From NCBI GenBank assembly GCA_017744915.1, contig JAGIAH010000006.1:124001-188000 (forward strand): a DNA stretch of 64,000 bases. The letters are read 5' to 3'. Shown piece by piece: positions 18,466-27,771 of this stretch (positions within the stretch are counted from its first letter, which is position 1; every line of letters begins with the position of its first letter). The DNA is from Agrobacterium tumefaciens (GTDB lineage Bacteria > Pseudomonadota > Alphaproteobacteria > Rhizobiales > Rhizobiaceae). A model generated the notes under the pieces. It ran no database searches. It saw only the letters and a list, made by a program, of their open reading frames with translations, and was not told the DNA's origin. Position numbers and translations under genes: made by a program.

Positions 18466-20391
18466 TTACTCCACTCGAAGTGCGACGGCGTGCGGTGCTT
18501 CCTTTTCGAGTTGCAGTACAATCTCATCCAAAGCAAAGTCGTTCTGGGCCAACAAGTGCCTCCACCCTGCAATATTCTCGTTTGTGGGATTGTCTCTAAG
18601 AAGCTGAATCTTCACAAAAGGATAGCCCTGCTGCAAAATTTCGCGCCATAGATCGATAGATGGGTTGATACGTCGCCCCCCAAGGGTTCGACCGGGATCA
18701 AATAGAGCACCACAACGAAGGCCTGCGCTTTCATATTTGGCCGTCAGAGCAACCTCATAGGCCGAAATAATTCTGAACTTATCCTTCCAGGAAACAACCT
18801 GCTCCCAAGATTTTCTTACGGCCGGATTCTCGATCGCGGTTCGATTCAGCCTGATGAAAAAACTCTGCAGATGGAAATTCTCCATTTCGCATCCCGTCAA
18901 ACCAGTAACATCAAATGCTGATCTCTTCAGCTCGTCGATAATTCGCGGCAAGCGATCTTCCGCCACGAAAACACTGTCGTTTGCCATCAGAAGCGAATTT
19001 GCATTCCATAGATCGGGGAATGTCTTGAGTGCCGTAGCCCACAAGGCAAAGTCGTAGCCGCTATTTTCTCTGGCCGCGAATGCGTCACATATATCGGCCC
19101 CCGGATCCATAGCAGTCGTCACATCCCCGGTCGCGACTCCCAACGCAAAAATATGCAAGCCTGCGGAACGAAGAGCTCGCATGTAACGGAGAGCATGTGG
19201 TGAAAATGTTCCAGATTTGTTCAACAAGCCAACAAAAAGGCAAATGTCCTTTTCGGCTGCTGAAACAAGCGGACGACGAACCACAAATTTGGCGTCGTCC
19301 AAGCTCTCGTATTGCAGAATATGGGATCTTTCTGGAGGCATCTCCGCAATCAGGGCGCCTGCTCGATTCACCAACGGAAGCAGAACGAGTTCCAACAGCC
19401 GCTCGTTCACGAGACCGTTTTTCAGATCATCAGCCGAAAAATTGAGTGCCTTCAGTGCGACAAGCGCCGATTTTCTTATCAACATGCACCTGGGTGACCG
19501 CCCGACAGATGTTATCTCAGCAGCGTCGATGCCAAGTGCGTCCAGCATTTTCTCCAGCCGTTTGCCGCGGCTCCAGGGAACAACAACACTGCGATTATCC
19601 GCTACGCCAAATACGGCGCCGACAGAAGGATTGGATCGCAGGAAATCCCACGCTGGACCGTGTTCTTTTACGTAATCCCCCATTACTTCCTTGGCCCAGA
19701 TAGAAAGCGCGATTTGGCCCTTTTCAGACAGACCCTCACGATTCAATAGGAAGATGAAATCATCGTCCGAACAATTGTCAAATTTGTGTGCAAGCTGAAA
19801 CGCCGGACTCGTTGATGTGTCGTCCTGCATGATTTTCAAATCGTGCTTCAATACAGGAATAGAAGAGCTGTCCCGAATTCGCAGCGTTTGTACTATGTCA
19901 TCAGTCCGAGCTTGCACGTTCCAATAAGATGAAAAACCCCGAATTTCCTGGATAGAAACGCTCGGCAATCGGACGTCAATTTTTCTCAGCTTGCGAGGTG
20001 ACAAAACCCCGCCGAGAACTTGTTTGCTCCTGATGCCAAATGACTTGATGCCTCTGCGAGGAATGAGCTTACCCGCGACAGCAGAATCAGCTGTTATCGT
20101 CAATTTTATATTTTTTATATTACAGCGGATAAAGTACATATTTACATTGGTCCGCGGAAATACATAATAACGACGAGCTTCTCCGTCAGATTCGATGGTA
20201 AAGATTAGAATATTGGAGTTTCGGCAACTCAAGGAAAGATAATATTTTCCCGGTTCGGATATGGAAAACGTCAAACCGTTCAAGTTACTTTCCGATGAGA
20301 CATTGTTCTTCGACGCCAACTCAAAATCCCTGAATCCTGGAGTCCTGTCAGTGCACGCGATGCAGCCATCATCAAAACACGATGGCTGCAT
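18466..20391 (-). CDS. Large RgpF-like glycan biosynthesis protein
   Basis: 641 residues. The C-terminal part (about 390-610) resembles rhamnan-synthesis F proteins: 'ICLFVGLLNKSGTFSPHAL', 'YDFALWATALKTFPDLWN', 'SLLMANDSVFVAEDRLP', 'DVTGLTGCEMENFHLQSFF' and 'PSIDLWREILQQGYPFVK'. The first 390 residues are unrecognised: a beta-rich start (SISEPGKYYLSLSCRNSN), then an alpha/beta segment with 'LLIRKSALVALKALNFSADD'-like features common to glycosyltransferase accessory domains. It follows the 1083-residue gene by 22 bases on the same strand. The ATG lies inside a perfect 12-bp hairpin (20359-20392), which may restrict translation. It converges with the GT2 gene at 18394. Confidence 0.72.
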   Translation of the reverse strand: MQPSCFDDGCIACTDRTPGFRDFELASKNNVSSESNLNGLTFSISEPGKYYLSLSCRNSNILIFTIESDGEARRYYVFPRTNVNMYFIRCNIKNIKLTITADSAVAGKLIPRRGIKSFGIRSKQVLGGVLSPRKLRKIDVRLPSVSIQEIRGFSSYWNVQARTDDIVQTLRIRDSSSIPVLKHDLKIMQDDTSTSPAFQLAHKFDNCSDDDFIFLLNREGLSEKGQIALSIWAKEVMGDYVKEHGPAWDFLRSNPSVGAVFGVADNRSVVVPWSRGKRLEKMLDALGIDAAEITSVGRSPRCMLIRKSALVALKALNFSADDLKNGLVNERLLELVLLPLVNRAGALIAEMPPERSHILQYESLDDAKFVVRRPLVSAAEKDICLFVGLLNKSGTFSPHALRYMRALRSAGLHIFALGVATGDVTTAMDPGADICDAFAARENSGYDFALWATALKTFPDLWNANSLLMANDSVFVAEDRLPRIIDELKRSAFDVTGLTGCEMENFHLQSFFIRLNRTAIENPAVRKSWEQVVSWKDKFRIISAYEVALTAKYESAGLRCGALFDPGRTLGGRRINPSIDLWREILQQGYPFVKIQLLRDNPTNENIAGWRHLLAQNDFALDEIVLQLEKEAPHAVALRVE

Positions 20392-20392
20392 C
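20359..20392 (-). repeat. Perfect 12-bp inverted repeat covering a start codon
   Basis: GATGCAGCCATC and GATGGCTGCATC form a perfect 12-bp stem with a 10-base loop. On the reverse strand the ATG of the 641-residue gene (20391-20389) is inside the first arm, and the stop of the upstream gene is 22 bases earlier. No T tail follows, so a simple terminator is unlikely. Confidence 0.7.
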
Positions 20393-20413
20393 TATACGCT
20401 TCCGCCACAACTA

Positions 20414-23400
20414 TCAAGCGACCTTGCCAGCGCCCCGACGAAGCCTGTTCAATATCAGCTCTTCCACGCGCTTGGCCATCCCCAGTTCGTCAGGCATTCG
20501 CGACGTCAGTGCCAATCCCTTTTGCGACCGGCTGGACAACTCATCCGCTTGCTTCAACAACGCTGCCATCTGTCTTGCCATGATCTTCGGCTCTGGATCA
20601 GCCAAGAGGGCGATATCATCCCTGCCATCATAGTTGACCTCGTTCCCCGCTCGATCAAGATCGACCACAGGCGTACCGCACGCCATCATCTCATAGGGCA
20701 CCAGGCTGGGGTTTGTGGTTGAAAACACAACGCCCAAATCGGCATCCGAGTAAGCCTGCGCGAGATCATGAATGGTAGGCATCAGGCCTTTCAGCGTGAT
20801 CGGAAAACCAAGCTGCTTCTCATTCACATTCCGGGCACCGTAGAAAATTATCTCGACATCCGGCATCAGACGGTGAAATTCCGACAACATCGCTACCCCT
20901 AGCTCGTAGCAACGGCGCGGCATATCGGGCTTGGCGAAGAATATGATATTCTTCTCCGATTTTTGGCGCTGCCGCGGATAATAAACACTTCTGTCGATCG
21001 GGAATTCAAAAAAATCGACCTCGGCATTGAAGTCTTTTCGAAGCACATGCGCGCACCACGGCCCCGACGAAATGCCATAAAGCCCCTTCCGGTAGGTGTT
21101 CTCCGCCAGAATATATTCCGTGCCCATGGGAGCGAACATCGGCTCGAAATCCTGAATGAAGTACATTATTTCGCCGGTCATGCCACGTGCGTCAAGGGCT
21201 GTGTATACCGTAGACCAATGCGTTGCGAACAAAACGTCCGAGTATCGGAAAACCCCATCATAGACTTTTATCTGCCCCTGGAAGGGATAGAAATGCTCGT
21301 GCAAAAGTGCCCGTATCTCTGGCGCGCTTTCCTCAATGCCTGTGAAGATCAGGCCGACGTCATGGCCGAATTGCTCAAGGAAATAAGCCGCACGAAGGAT
21401 ATTACGATGACCTCCTCCGCCCAGGATTAGGCCTGGAATGATCCAGTCGATTTTCTTTCTGTCCTTGTTCACCAACTCTGCCCGGGGAGAAGGAGAAACA
21501 TCCTTCAGCGGCAAAACGTCAAGCAGGCGCGCGGCAAGGGTATCTTGCCCCCAATTTGACAGCGCCGCGTGTCGCGCGCTCTCTCCGATCCGGTGCCTGA
21601 GCGTGGCGTCCTGCAGCAACATCCGCAACTTTTCATACCATTCGGCCTCATTGGCCGCGAGCATACCCGTCGTTCCGTCAACGACTGCAAGCTCATAAGG
21701 TTCGGTTTTTGATACGACGCACGGGACATCGAGAAGCGCGGCCTCGAACCATTTAAGTTCGCTCTTTGCCTCGTTGAAGGGATTGCCTACGACAAGAGGT
21801 GCGATGTTTATGTCGCAATTCGCCAGTTCTTCCTGCATTTTTTGATAAGGCATGAAGTCGAGCCGGTCGATTTGTCCAGAGAATGAATCAAAACCTGATG
21901 GTAGATCCAATTCGCCAACGATAAGAAGGCGCAATGACGGAAACTCTCCAAGAAGCCTGAGAATAGCTGGAGCAGCGACCGCAAAATCTTGGTTGTGCGT
22001 GCGCGACCCGGAAAAATACCCGATCTTCAGATAGTCACGCGCCTCTTTCGGCTCCTGGCGTAATGCCTCCGCCTTTTCCAACTGGATGCGGTTAAAGGTA
22101 TTCGGCACCAGATGTGCCGGTTTACCGAAAGTGCCAAGCACATCAACCAGCGGCTTAGTGGAACCGATAACCTCGTCAGTTTGAAGCAAAAATGCTCTGT
22201 ATCGACGAACACCATCAATATAAACGGCACGCTCAGCCTCGGGCAAAAGCTGGAAACCGTCAATTTGATCGACCAGGCCGGGTTCAAATACAAGATCGTC
22301 AATGTCGAAGAAGGTCTTGATCGAATGACGTCGCGCATAGTTCATGCAGGCTTCCGTCAAATGGCTTTCCGGTGTTCGGAAAAACACGATAGCGGCAGGG
22401 CGCCAGCCATTGGCTTTAATACGGCCCATATGTTCTTCCCGCAGCACTTCAACCCTATAACCCAGCTTCGTCAAAGCGTCCACGGCGTTGAATACACGAT
22501 ACCGTTTGGACTCGCCCGGCCAGCATCCAATAACATAGACGATATCCGGGCCTGGTCCGACATCGACCCGTCCCTTGGATGAAATGGAGGGCCTGGCATT
22601 TGACGGCAGCGGAGCAGACGGCAATCCCTTTCGCGCCCGCCTTTCTCTACGATATTTTGCGGAAAATGTGCGCAGGAAGAATCTGTTCGCCTCTCGAAAA
22701 GGCGAGGTGACCTTCCAGCTCAAGGAAGAACGCATGCCCTGGACACGTTCGGAGAGCCGGGCAACGTCCTGCATCAAAGCCGTCTCAGTCGGCCGTAACG
22801 CAAACTTGGTCTTCAACTCTTCCATCGATTGCTCTTTTTGCGCGATCTGGGCCCTCATCTCGGCAATCGAACGTTCTTCTTGCTCAACCTGAGCCTCAAG
22901 ATCAAGCCGACGGCGCTGCAGAATGTCGACATCGCGCTCCAGCAGCTTGACGTAGTCCTCATTGTTGAGAACCGTGATATTCTCGATCGACGAAATGGTT
23001 TCCGCAGCACCATTCGTGGCAACACCGATGATGTAGTCGGCAGCACTCAAATCGAAGGCAGGATGCATGAAAGTTGGTTCGAGCAAAACATCGGGACGCT
23101 CGTGAGCGATGATTGAACCCATATAATTGTTCTGCTGAAAAAACCGCGCATTGCGGAAGAGCGAACGAAACTTATCTTCGAATTCATCAGCAGCGAATTC
23201 GTGAATATGAAAATCGTTTCTCTTCTCTTCAAGTGCCCTCGGCGTCGACATTACCAGAATGCCATCCTCCGCAAGACAGGACATGATGCAGTCGAACGTC
23301 TTGTCGGGATTGGGGACGTGCTCGATCAGCTCAAAACAAACGATCAGATCAAACTTGTCTTCATAGGAAAATGCAGTCGCATCGCCGGTTTCGAATTTGA

Positions 23401-23665
23401 TGGCTGGCCGAGCATAAAAAGCCCTGGCGTGCGCGATCGCTTCCGCCGACAAATCAAATGCGGTGACGGATGCAGCGCCGGCATCGGCCAGAATTGCTGA
23501 GCCGTATCCCACACCGCAGCCGATATCGAGGATTCTGGCCCCCTTCGCGAACTTCGACGCGAGTTTGTAACGCGCCGAATGCTCCATATACATCTTGTCT
23601 GCAAAAAGCGGTTCGCAATTTTCCGCACCGGGCACGATACGCTCACCCGTAAATTCCAATGCCAT
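20414..23665 (-). CDS. Multidomain methyltransferase plus two glycosyltransferase domains
   Basis: 1083 residues from ATG MALEFTGERI with GGAG seven bases upstream. Residues about 1-200 are a class I SAM methyltransferase (motif I ILDIGCGVGYGSA, then CFELIEHVPNPD). Residues about 235-310 are a charged coiled coil (LLERDVDILQRRRLDLEAQV). Residues about 365-720 resemble a GT4 enzyme: 'IKTFFDIDDLVFEP', 'KIGYFSGSRTHNQDF', 'INIAPLVVGNPFNEAKSELK'. Residues about 740-1083 are a second GT4-type domain like WsaF rhamnosyltransferases: 'WIIPGLILGGGGHRNI', 'MYFIQDFEPMFAPMG' and the nucleotide-sugar motif VPYEMMACGTPVVDLD. The order recalls WsaE/WbdD-type enzymes that both extend and methyl-cap a glycan, so chain-length control is a reasonable inference. 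Cotranscribed with the 641-residue gene. Confidence 0.85.
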   Translation of the reverse strand: MALEFTGERIVPGAENCEPLFADKMYMEHSARYKLASKFAKGARILDIGCGVGYGSAILADAGAASVTAFDLSAEAIAHARAFYARPAIKFETGDATAFSYEDKFDLIVCFELIEHVPNPDKTFDCIMSCLAEDGILVMSTPRALEEKRNDFHIHEFAADEFEDKFRSLFRNARFFQQNNYMGSIIAHERPDVLLEPTFMHPAFDLSAADYIIGVATNGAAETISSIENITVLNNEDYVKLLERDVDILQRRRLDLEAQVEQEERSIAEMRAQIAQKEQSMEELKTKFALRPTETALMQDVARLSERVQGMRSSLSWKVTSPFREANRFFLRTFSAKYRRERRARKGLPSAPLPSNARPSISSKGRVDVGPGPDIVYVIGCWPGESKRYRVFNAVDALTKLGYRVEVLREEHMGRIKANGWRPAAIVFFRTPESHLTEACMNYARRHSIKTFFDIDDLVFEPGLVDQIDGFQLLPEAERAVYIDGVRRYRAFLLQTDEVIGSTKPLVDVLGTFGKPAHLVPNTFNRIQLEKAEALRQEPKEARDYLKIGYFSGSRTHNQDFAVAAPAILRLLGEFPSLRLLIVGELDLPSGFDSFSGQIDRLDFMPYQKMQEELANCDINIAPLVVGNPFNEAKSELKWFEAALLDVPCVVSKTEPYELAVVDGTTGMLAANEAEWYEKLRMLLQDATLRHRIGESARHAALSNWGQDTLAARLLDVLPLKDVSPSPRAELVNKDRKKIDWIIPGLILGGGGHRNILRAAYFLEQFGHDVGLIFTGIEESAPEIRALLHEHFYPFQGQIKVYDGVFRYSDVLFATHWSTVYTALDARGMTGEIMYFIQDFEPMFAPMGTEYILAENTYRKGLYGISSGPWCAHVLRKDFNAEVDFFEFPIDRSVYYPRQRQKSEKNIIFFAKPDMPRRCYELGVAMLSEFHRLMPDVEIIFYGARNVNEKQLGFPITLKGLMPTIHDLAQAYSDADLGVVFSTTNPSLVPYEMMACGTPVVDLDRAGNEVNYDGRDDIALLADPEPKIMARQMAALLKQADELSSRSQKGLALTSRMPDELGMAKRVEELILNRLRRGAGKVA

Positions 23666-24182
23666 CAGCACACTCCAAACCAGCGAATATTTCGTTATAG
23701 TCTAATGACCGCATATTCAGGCCGCGTGGAAAAGGATTCCACAAACTGCCCCATGTTCTGTCCTCCGTAACGGAAAACATTAGATATTATCGGGTATGCC
23801 TCGGGACATCCAAAAAAAGCAACCCCACTATGACGCCGTCCCCAAATACCCGATGGCCATCGAGCCCACCTTCAGTAAGCACTAAAGCTCCATCTTTACA
23901 ATTCGGCATTCACGCGCCTCTTATAAAAGAAGCGACACGAAGTCACCATTAGCCAATCCGAGACAAAGGCCCTTCTCATTAACGTCTATCGATTCAGCCG
24001 GAGTTTGTCACAAGCTTAGCAAGATCACCAACAGCATCGCGACGTCTGAGGCAGTGGGAGATGCGCTATGCCTCGATAGCAAATCCTTTAGCACACCATA
24101 ATTTACGCCGGGCACTCCCGTTTCCAACTCGTTGAGTTTAGAAATTTTGAATGATAGCGTCCCAACGAAACGGGAGGCGAAC
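23666..24182. other. Divergent intergenic region
   Basis: No gene is supported; only short frames are open. The region separates divergent methyltransferase-containing genes and must hold both promoters. I see no convincing palindrome or JUMPstart element. Confidence 0.6.
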
Positions 24183-25289
24183 ATGAATTACGACTATTTT
24201 GACGCTGACTATTTCCAGAATGGCCACACAAAGGGAACCGTCTACAATAATTATTTGGAAGTGGCGCGATCAGCCGAGATTTATAAGGAGATATCACGCC
24301 TTATCCACACCGTTTTCAGACCAAGACGTGCACTTGAAATCGGCTGTGCCACGGGTGTTATCGTTAAACAATTGAATGAACTCGGGACCGAAGCGCATGG
24401 TATCGATGTTTCTTCTTGGGCCGTTGAAAATCGCGAGCATGACAATGTTCTTTTAGCCGGAGCGGAGAATCTGCCATTTCCCAATGGCCACTTCGACTTC
24501 ATTTACTCAGTTCACGCACTTGAGCACATACCCGTGAATTTGAAGGTCGCGGCTTTCTCAGAACTTAGACGCGTAAGTGGGCAGGCCATTCAATTCCACA
24601 TGATGCCGATAGTAGGTGAAGGACCATACGTAGGAGAACAAGAAGCTGTACACTCAAGGCTCCGCAAAGATCCAACGCATAGCCTATTGGAGGACATAGT
24701 CTGGTGGCGGAAACAGTTCGAAGAAATCGGATTTGCTATCGTAAATACATCACTTTCTTTCGCTCATGAGAGCGGGGCTGTCGATCTCGGCGTTAGCCAA
24801 GTCGTGTGCGCCAATTATAACGTAAATTGCGCGTTGTTCGACAGAATTAGAAACTGGAACGCTGGCGTAGTCAATGAATTGAGATCTCGTTATCAATCGG
24901 CCCGGTCAGGCGCATATATTCCAGTTGACTCACCGTGGAACGACGTGACGCTCAAGGCGAGAGGTGAGTGGAGCGATGTCATTTTCGAACCGACGAATCT
25001 GTCAATAGACAGCGCTTCTCTTCTCACGGCTAAGGTATCCATTTTCGGCAGTGAAGGTTTAGCACTTCGATTTTGCTTTGTGACAGAAGATGGCGCTGAG
25101 GCAGATCTTTGGCGCGAATTTCCGTCAGGAACGAGCGTATTCTCCTATAATCTATCGGATTTTTTCCCGCGAATTGGCTCAATTGCTCGCTCGCCAATAA
25201 AAAAGATCTACTTCGGCGGATTGGCTGCCAGTGATGTTAGCGTCGCGTTATCTATTAGCGAGAATGGTCGTTCACTCTTTTCGACATGA
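24183..25289 (+). CDS. SAM-dependent methyltransferase with C-terminal extension
   Basis: 368 residues from ATG MNYDYFDADYF, with a near-perfect GGAGG five bases before it; an earlier in-frame start at 24132 lacks a comparable site. Residues about 50-150 are a class I methyltransferase core: motif I ALEIGCATGVIVKQL, the acidic loop THGIDVSS-like 'AHGIDVSSWAVENRE', and 'HFDFIYSVHALEHIP'. The region after about residue 210 is beta-rich and unrecognised (VTLKARGEWSDVIFEP), and may bind the glycan acceptor. The gene is AT-richer than the window average, stands alone on the forward strand between reverse genes, and has its own terminator. Confidence 0.82.
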   Translation: MNYDYFDADYFQNGHTKGTVYNNYLEVARSAEIYKEISRLIHTVFRPRRALEIGCATGVIVKQLNELGTEAHGIDVSSWAVENREHDNVLLAGAENLPFPNGHFDFIYSVHALEHIPVNLKVAAFSELRRVSGQAIQFHMMPIVGEGPYVGEQEAVHSRLRKDPTHSLLEDIVWWRKQFEEIGFAIVNTSLSFAHESGAVDLGVSQVVCANYNVNCALFDRIRNWNAGVVNELRSRYQSARSGAYIPVDSPWNDVTLKARGEWSDVIFEPTNLSIDSASLLTAKVSIFGSEGLALRFCFVTEDGAEADLWREFPSGTSVFSYNLSDFFPRIGSIARSPIKKIYFGGLAASDVSVALSISENGRSLFST

Positions 25290-25603
25290 GTATCCAAAAC
25301 CCAGCTAAGGTCGTGAATAAATCCCGCCTCGTGTCTCACCACTGTTGGCGGGCTTTTTCAAGAAACTCTTCAAGTGTGATTCAGCTACACTGTCCTCTGA
25401 CCTGAAGATCAAGAAGCGGCTTAACGGAAAGCCACAGTAACGGCCGTCTTCTGATGCGACGCCGAAGATTGGTGCCCGAGGATGAAGCCTCAAGTGGGAG
25501 GTCAGGTGAGCGATGCCTCTCCAACGAGATAAAACTTGGAAAAATTCCTCCACCCTTATCCTGGAAAGGCAAAGCCCCCTAATCCGACGAAGCACCTGCT
25601 TTG
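25290..25603. other. Convergent intergenic region
   Basis: Holds the terminator at 25323-25358. The remainder (about 25380-25600) has a small open stretch ending 'DLKIKKRLNGKPQ' at 25440, possibly the tail of a lost gene, but no family is recognisable. Confidence 0.4.
25323..25358 (+). terminator. Terminator of the methyltransferase gene
   Basis: CCCGCC pairs with GGCGGG across an 18-base loop and is followed by CTTTTT, 34 bases after the stop. The stem is short, so confidence is moderate. Confidence 0.5.
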
Positions 25604-26419
25604 CTAGTACGCCTTCAAAATCATTGTATCCAGGATTTTGAACTGACCTTCAAATTCGACTTGATGGATGATTTTTTGCTCAAGAATGTAACGTGCAGAT
25701 CGGGCCATATATTCCCCGGTGGGCTCCTGCTCTCCTAGGTATGCTGGCGCGTCGATATGCGCATACTTGCCGAACAGCATACAGGACATCTCTGAATCAC
25801 GTTTTTTGAAGAACTTGCAGGCGCCAATTTTCTTTTGACCTGCTAGAACTCTGGACAGACCAAACTTTCTATTGTGACGCTTTTGCTGCTCCAGAGTGAT
25901 GATATTGGCGATGCCCTTGGCCGTCAGCGAGCTATCGTGGAACATCACGACACTATCGCGCTTCATGTGCTCCAAGAGGTATACGAAATCTCTAAACACG
26001 GCTTCGTCTGTATGTTCGGCGTCAATGAACCCGAGGTCAAACTTTGACTGAGACTGGGGAAGGCTCTCAACCGACCCATCGAACGTCCTTAGCTTGGCGG
26101 TGGACAGGCCGTTTTTTTGAAGATTGTCGATCATAGTCTGGCTGGTTATGCCGGCATAGTCGTATTTGGGGCCACGTTCATCTGGCTGCTGGCGCTCACG
26201 GTCGTCGACAGAAAGCAGGCTAGTACAGTCCTTTGCAACTAGAAAAGGAGCGAGTGTCCCGCCCAAGAAGGATCCGAGCTCGATGTAGGTGAACGAACCG
26301 GACACCTCCGACATCAGGTTGATCACGTTTTTCAGGAAAAGCTTGTCTGTGTCGGATGTTTGCGAAGCGATGGGGAACAAATTTCCGATATCGCTAGTGT
26401 CGTGAATGTTTCGGTTCAT
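25604..26419 (-). CDS. Class I SAM-dependent methyltransferase (Methyltransf_24-like)
   Basis: 271 residues. The Rossmann landmarks are 'SFTYIELGSFLGGTLAPFL' (motif I region), 'SLLSVDDRERQ' (acidic adenosine ligand) and 'KFDLGFIDAEHTDEAVFRD' (motif for small-molecule/O-methyltransferases, with HTD), followed by 'SVVMFHDSSLTAKGIANII'. Enzymes with this arrangement O-methylate sugars in glycan loci such as those for cell-surface heptoses, which fits the heptose cassette 380 bases away. The C-terminal 90 residues are less typical. It is AT-rich, isolated and on the reverse strand. The acceptor is unknown. Confidence 0.78.
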   Translation of the reverse strand: MNRNIHDTSDIGNLFPIASQTSDTDKLFLKNVINLMSEVSGSFTYIELGSFLGGTLAPFLVAKDCTSLLSVDDRERQQPDERGPKYDYAGITSQTMIDNLQKNGLSTAKLRTFDGSVESLPQSQSKFDLGFIDAEHTDEAVFRDFVYLLEHMKRDSVVMFHDSSLTAKGIANIITLEQQKRHNRKFGLSRVLAGQKKIGACKFFKKRDSEMSCMLFGKYAHIDAPAYLGEQEPTGEYMARSARYILEQKIIHQVEFEGQFKILDTMILKAY

Positions 26420-26796
26420 GTCAGCCCCTGAGAGTAAATTTGTGCGACATTAGAGAGCATGTGCACTCAGCGCAACCACCCATAACCACAATCAGGACAC
26501 ACCATGGCGACCGTGCTGAATTTATGCAAAATCTGAAAGAAGTTCAGGGGCTCCGGTCATCGGCCAACATGGAACGCATTGTCTGCCAGTGAACGGCAGG
26601 CACACATAAGGCAACCGAGTTCGATGGGCAGCACTATCACGAAATGCTCGGGGCCGACGGCACTCCTGTACGTAGCATAAGCGCCAGCTAAAAGGGCTAT
26701 GCTTGGTCTTGCTCTATCACTTCGAACCATTCGACCGGTCTGTACGCGCTTTTAAGATAGACGCTGTGACAGGACCGGCCGCATTTGCTATTAACT
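26420..26796. other. Intergenic region with possible gene debris
   Basis: No intact gene. At about 26620-26697 the forward strand encodes EFDGQHYHEMLGADGTP, which resembles the start of circularly permuted ATP-grasp proteins (FDEMLGADG-type), then stops. Flanking frames are broken, so I read this as a possible remnant at an island recombination point. Confidence 0.3.
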
Positions 26797-27771
26797 CTAA
26801 TCGCTATACGCGATCGAAGCCCCGGCATAGTCGATAGATACATTATGGAGTTCGAATTCGCTAAGGCTCTGTATAACCGCTTCGCGTGCAAACCCCGGCG
26901 CATATACGAGTAGAAAGCCAGAACCTCCTGCACCAAGAAGCTTTGCACCCGTGGCGCCCGCCTCAAGAGCACGCTCATAGGCGTTGTCAATCAACGGGTT
27001 TGATATGCCCTGAGCGAGTTCGCGTTTGCGGCGCCAGCCTTCTTTGAGATATTCACCAATCACGTCAACGTCACGGCAGATGTCGCCACGCAGCTGCCGA
27101 GCCTGGTCAGCCATGAATTTCAGATTCTCGATGACATCCGACTTCGATGCCGAATTCTTGCTCTGCCGCGCAAGGATTTCACTCGCCGAGCGGCTTCCAC
27201 CGAGATAAAACAGAAGCAGGTTATTTTCGAGTTGCTCGCGCTGCTGTCCCGACAAAGGCACAGCCTCGTGCATAACTGTTCCATCGCGAGTAAATTCGAT
27301 AAAATTAATTCCGCCCAGAGCGCAACCATACTGATCTTGCTTGCCAATCGGCTCGCCAAGCTTTTCGATTTCGACGGCACATGCCTGCTCCGCCAATGCC
27401 GCGCGGGACACATGCCTACCCTGATAGGCATGACATACATTCAGTAGTCCGACCGTGAAAGCACTAGACGATCCCATGCCTGTTCCAGTGGGAACATCCG
27501 CGCTCGAACTCAAATCCACTCGATCGACCTGCATATCCGAAAAGACCTGCCGGATGATCCGATGCTGGATCTGATCGACCGTCTGAGGCGTCTCGACATG
27601 CGAGTATTTCAAAATATAGCCCTTTGGCTCGAAATACTCATGCATCGCCAAATATATATATTTTCGAATGGAGAAGCTTAGAACTGCTCCGCCGTGTTGT
27701 TGATAGAAGCTTGGTAGATCGCTTCCCCCCCCAACGAGACTTATTCTAAGGGGGGTCCTGGAGATTATCAT
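26797..27771 (-). CDS. hddA: D-glycero-D-manno-heptose 7-phosphate kinase (GHMP family)
   Basis: HddA phosphorylates D-glycero-alpha-D-manno-heptose 7-phosphate at C1 on the way to GDP-heptose. The 324-residue protein starts at MIISRTPLRISLVGGGSDLP, the standard N-terminus of the family. It has the GHMP ATP loop DVPTGTGMGSSSAFTVG and the C-terminal motif GATGAKLLGAGGSGFLLVYA. The ATG overlaps the stop of the hddC-gmhB fusion (ATGA). A start four codons earlier is also open but lacks family support. It is the last gene of the heptose cassette. Fucokinase-like activity is less likely given gmhA and gmhB neighbours. Confidence 0.92.
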   Translation of the reverse strand: MIISRTPLRISLVGGGSDLPSFYQQHGGAVLSFSIRKYIYLAMHEYFEPKGYILKYSHVETPQTVDQIQHRIIRQVFSDMQVDRVDLSSSADVPTGTGMGSSSAFTVGLLNVCHAYQGRHVSRAALAEQACAVEIEKLGEPIGKQDQYGCALGGINFIEFTRDGTVMHEAVPLSGQQREQLENNLLLFYLGGSRSASEILARQSKNSASKSDVIENLKFMADQARQLRGDICRDVDVIGEYLKEGWRRKRELAQGISNPLIDNAYERALEAGATGAKLLGAGGSGFLLVYAPGFAREAVIQSLSEFELHNVSIDYAGASIAYSD

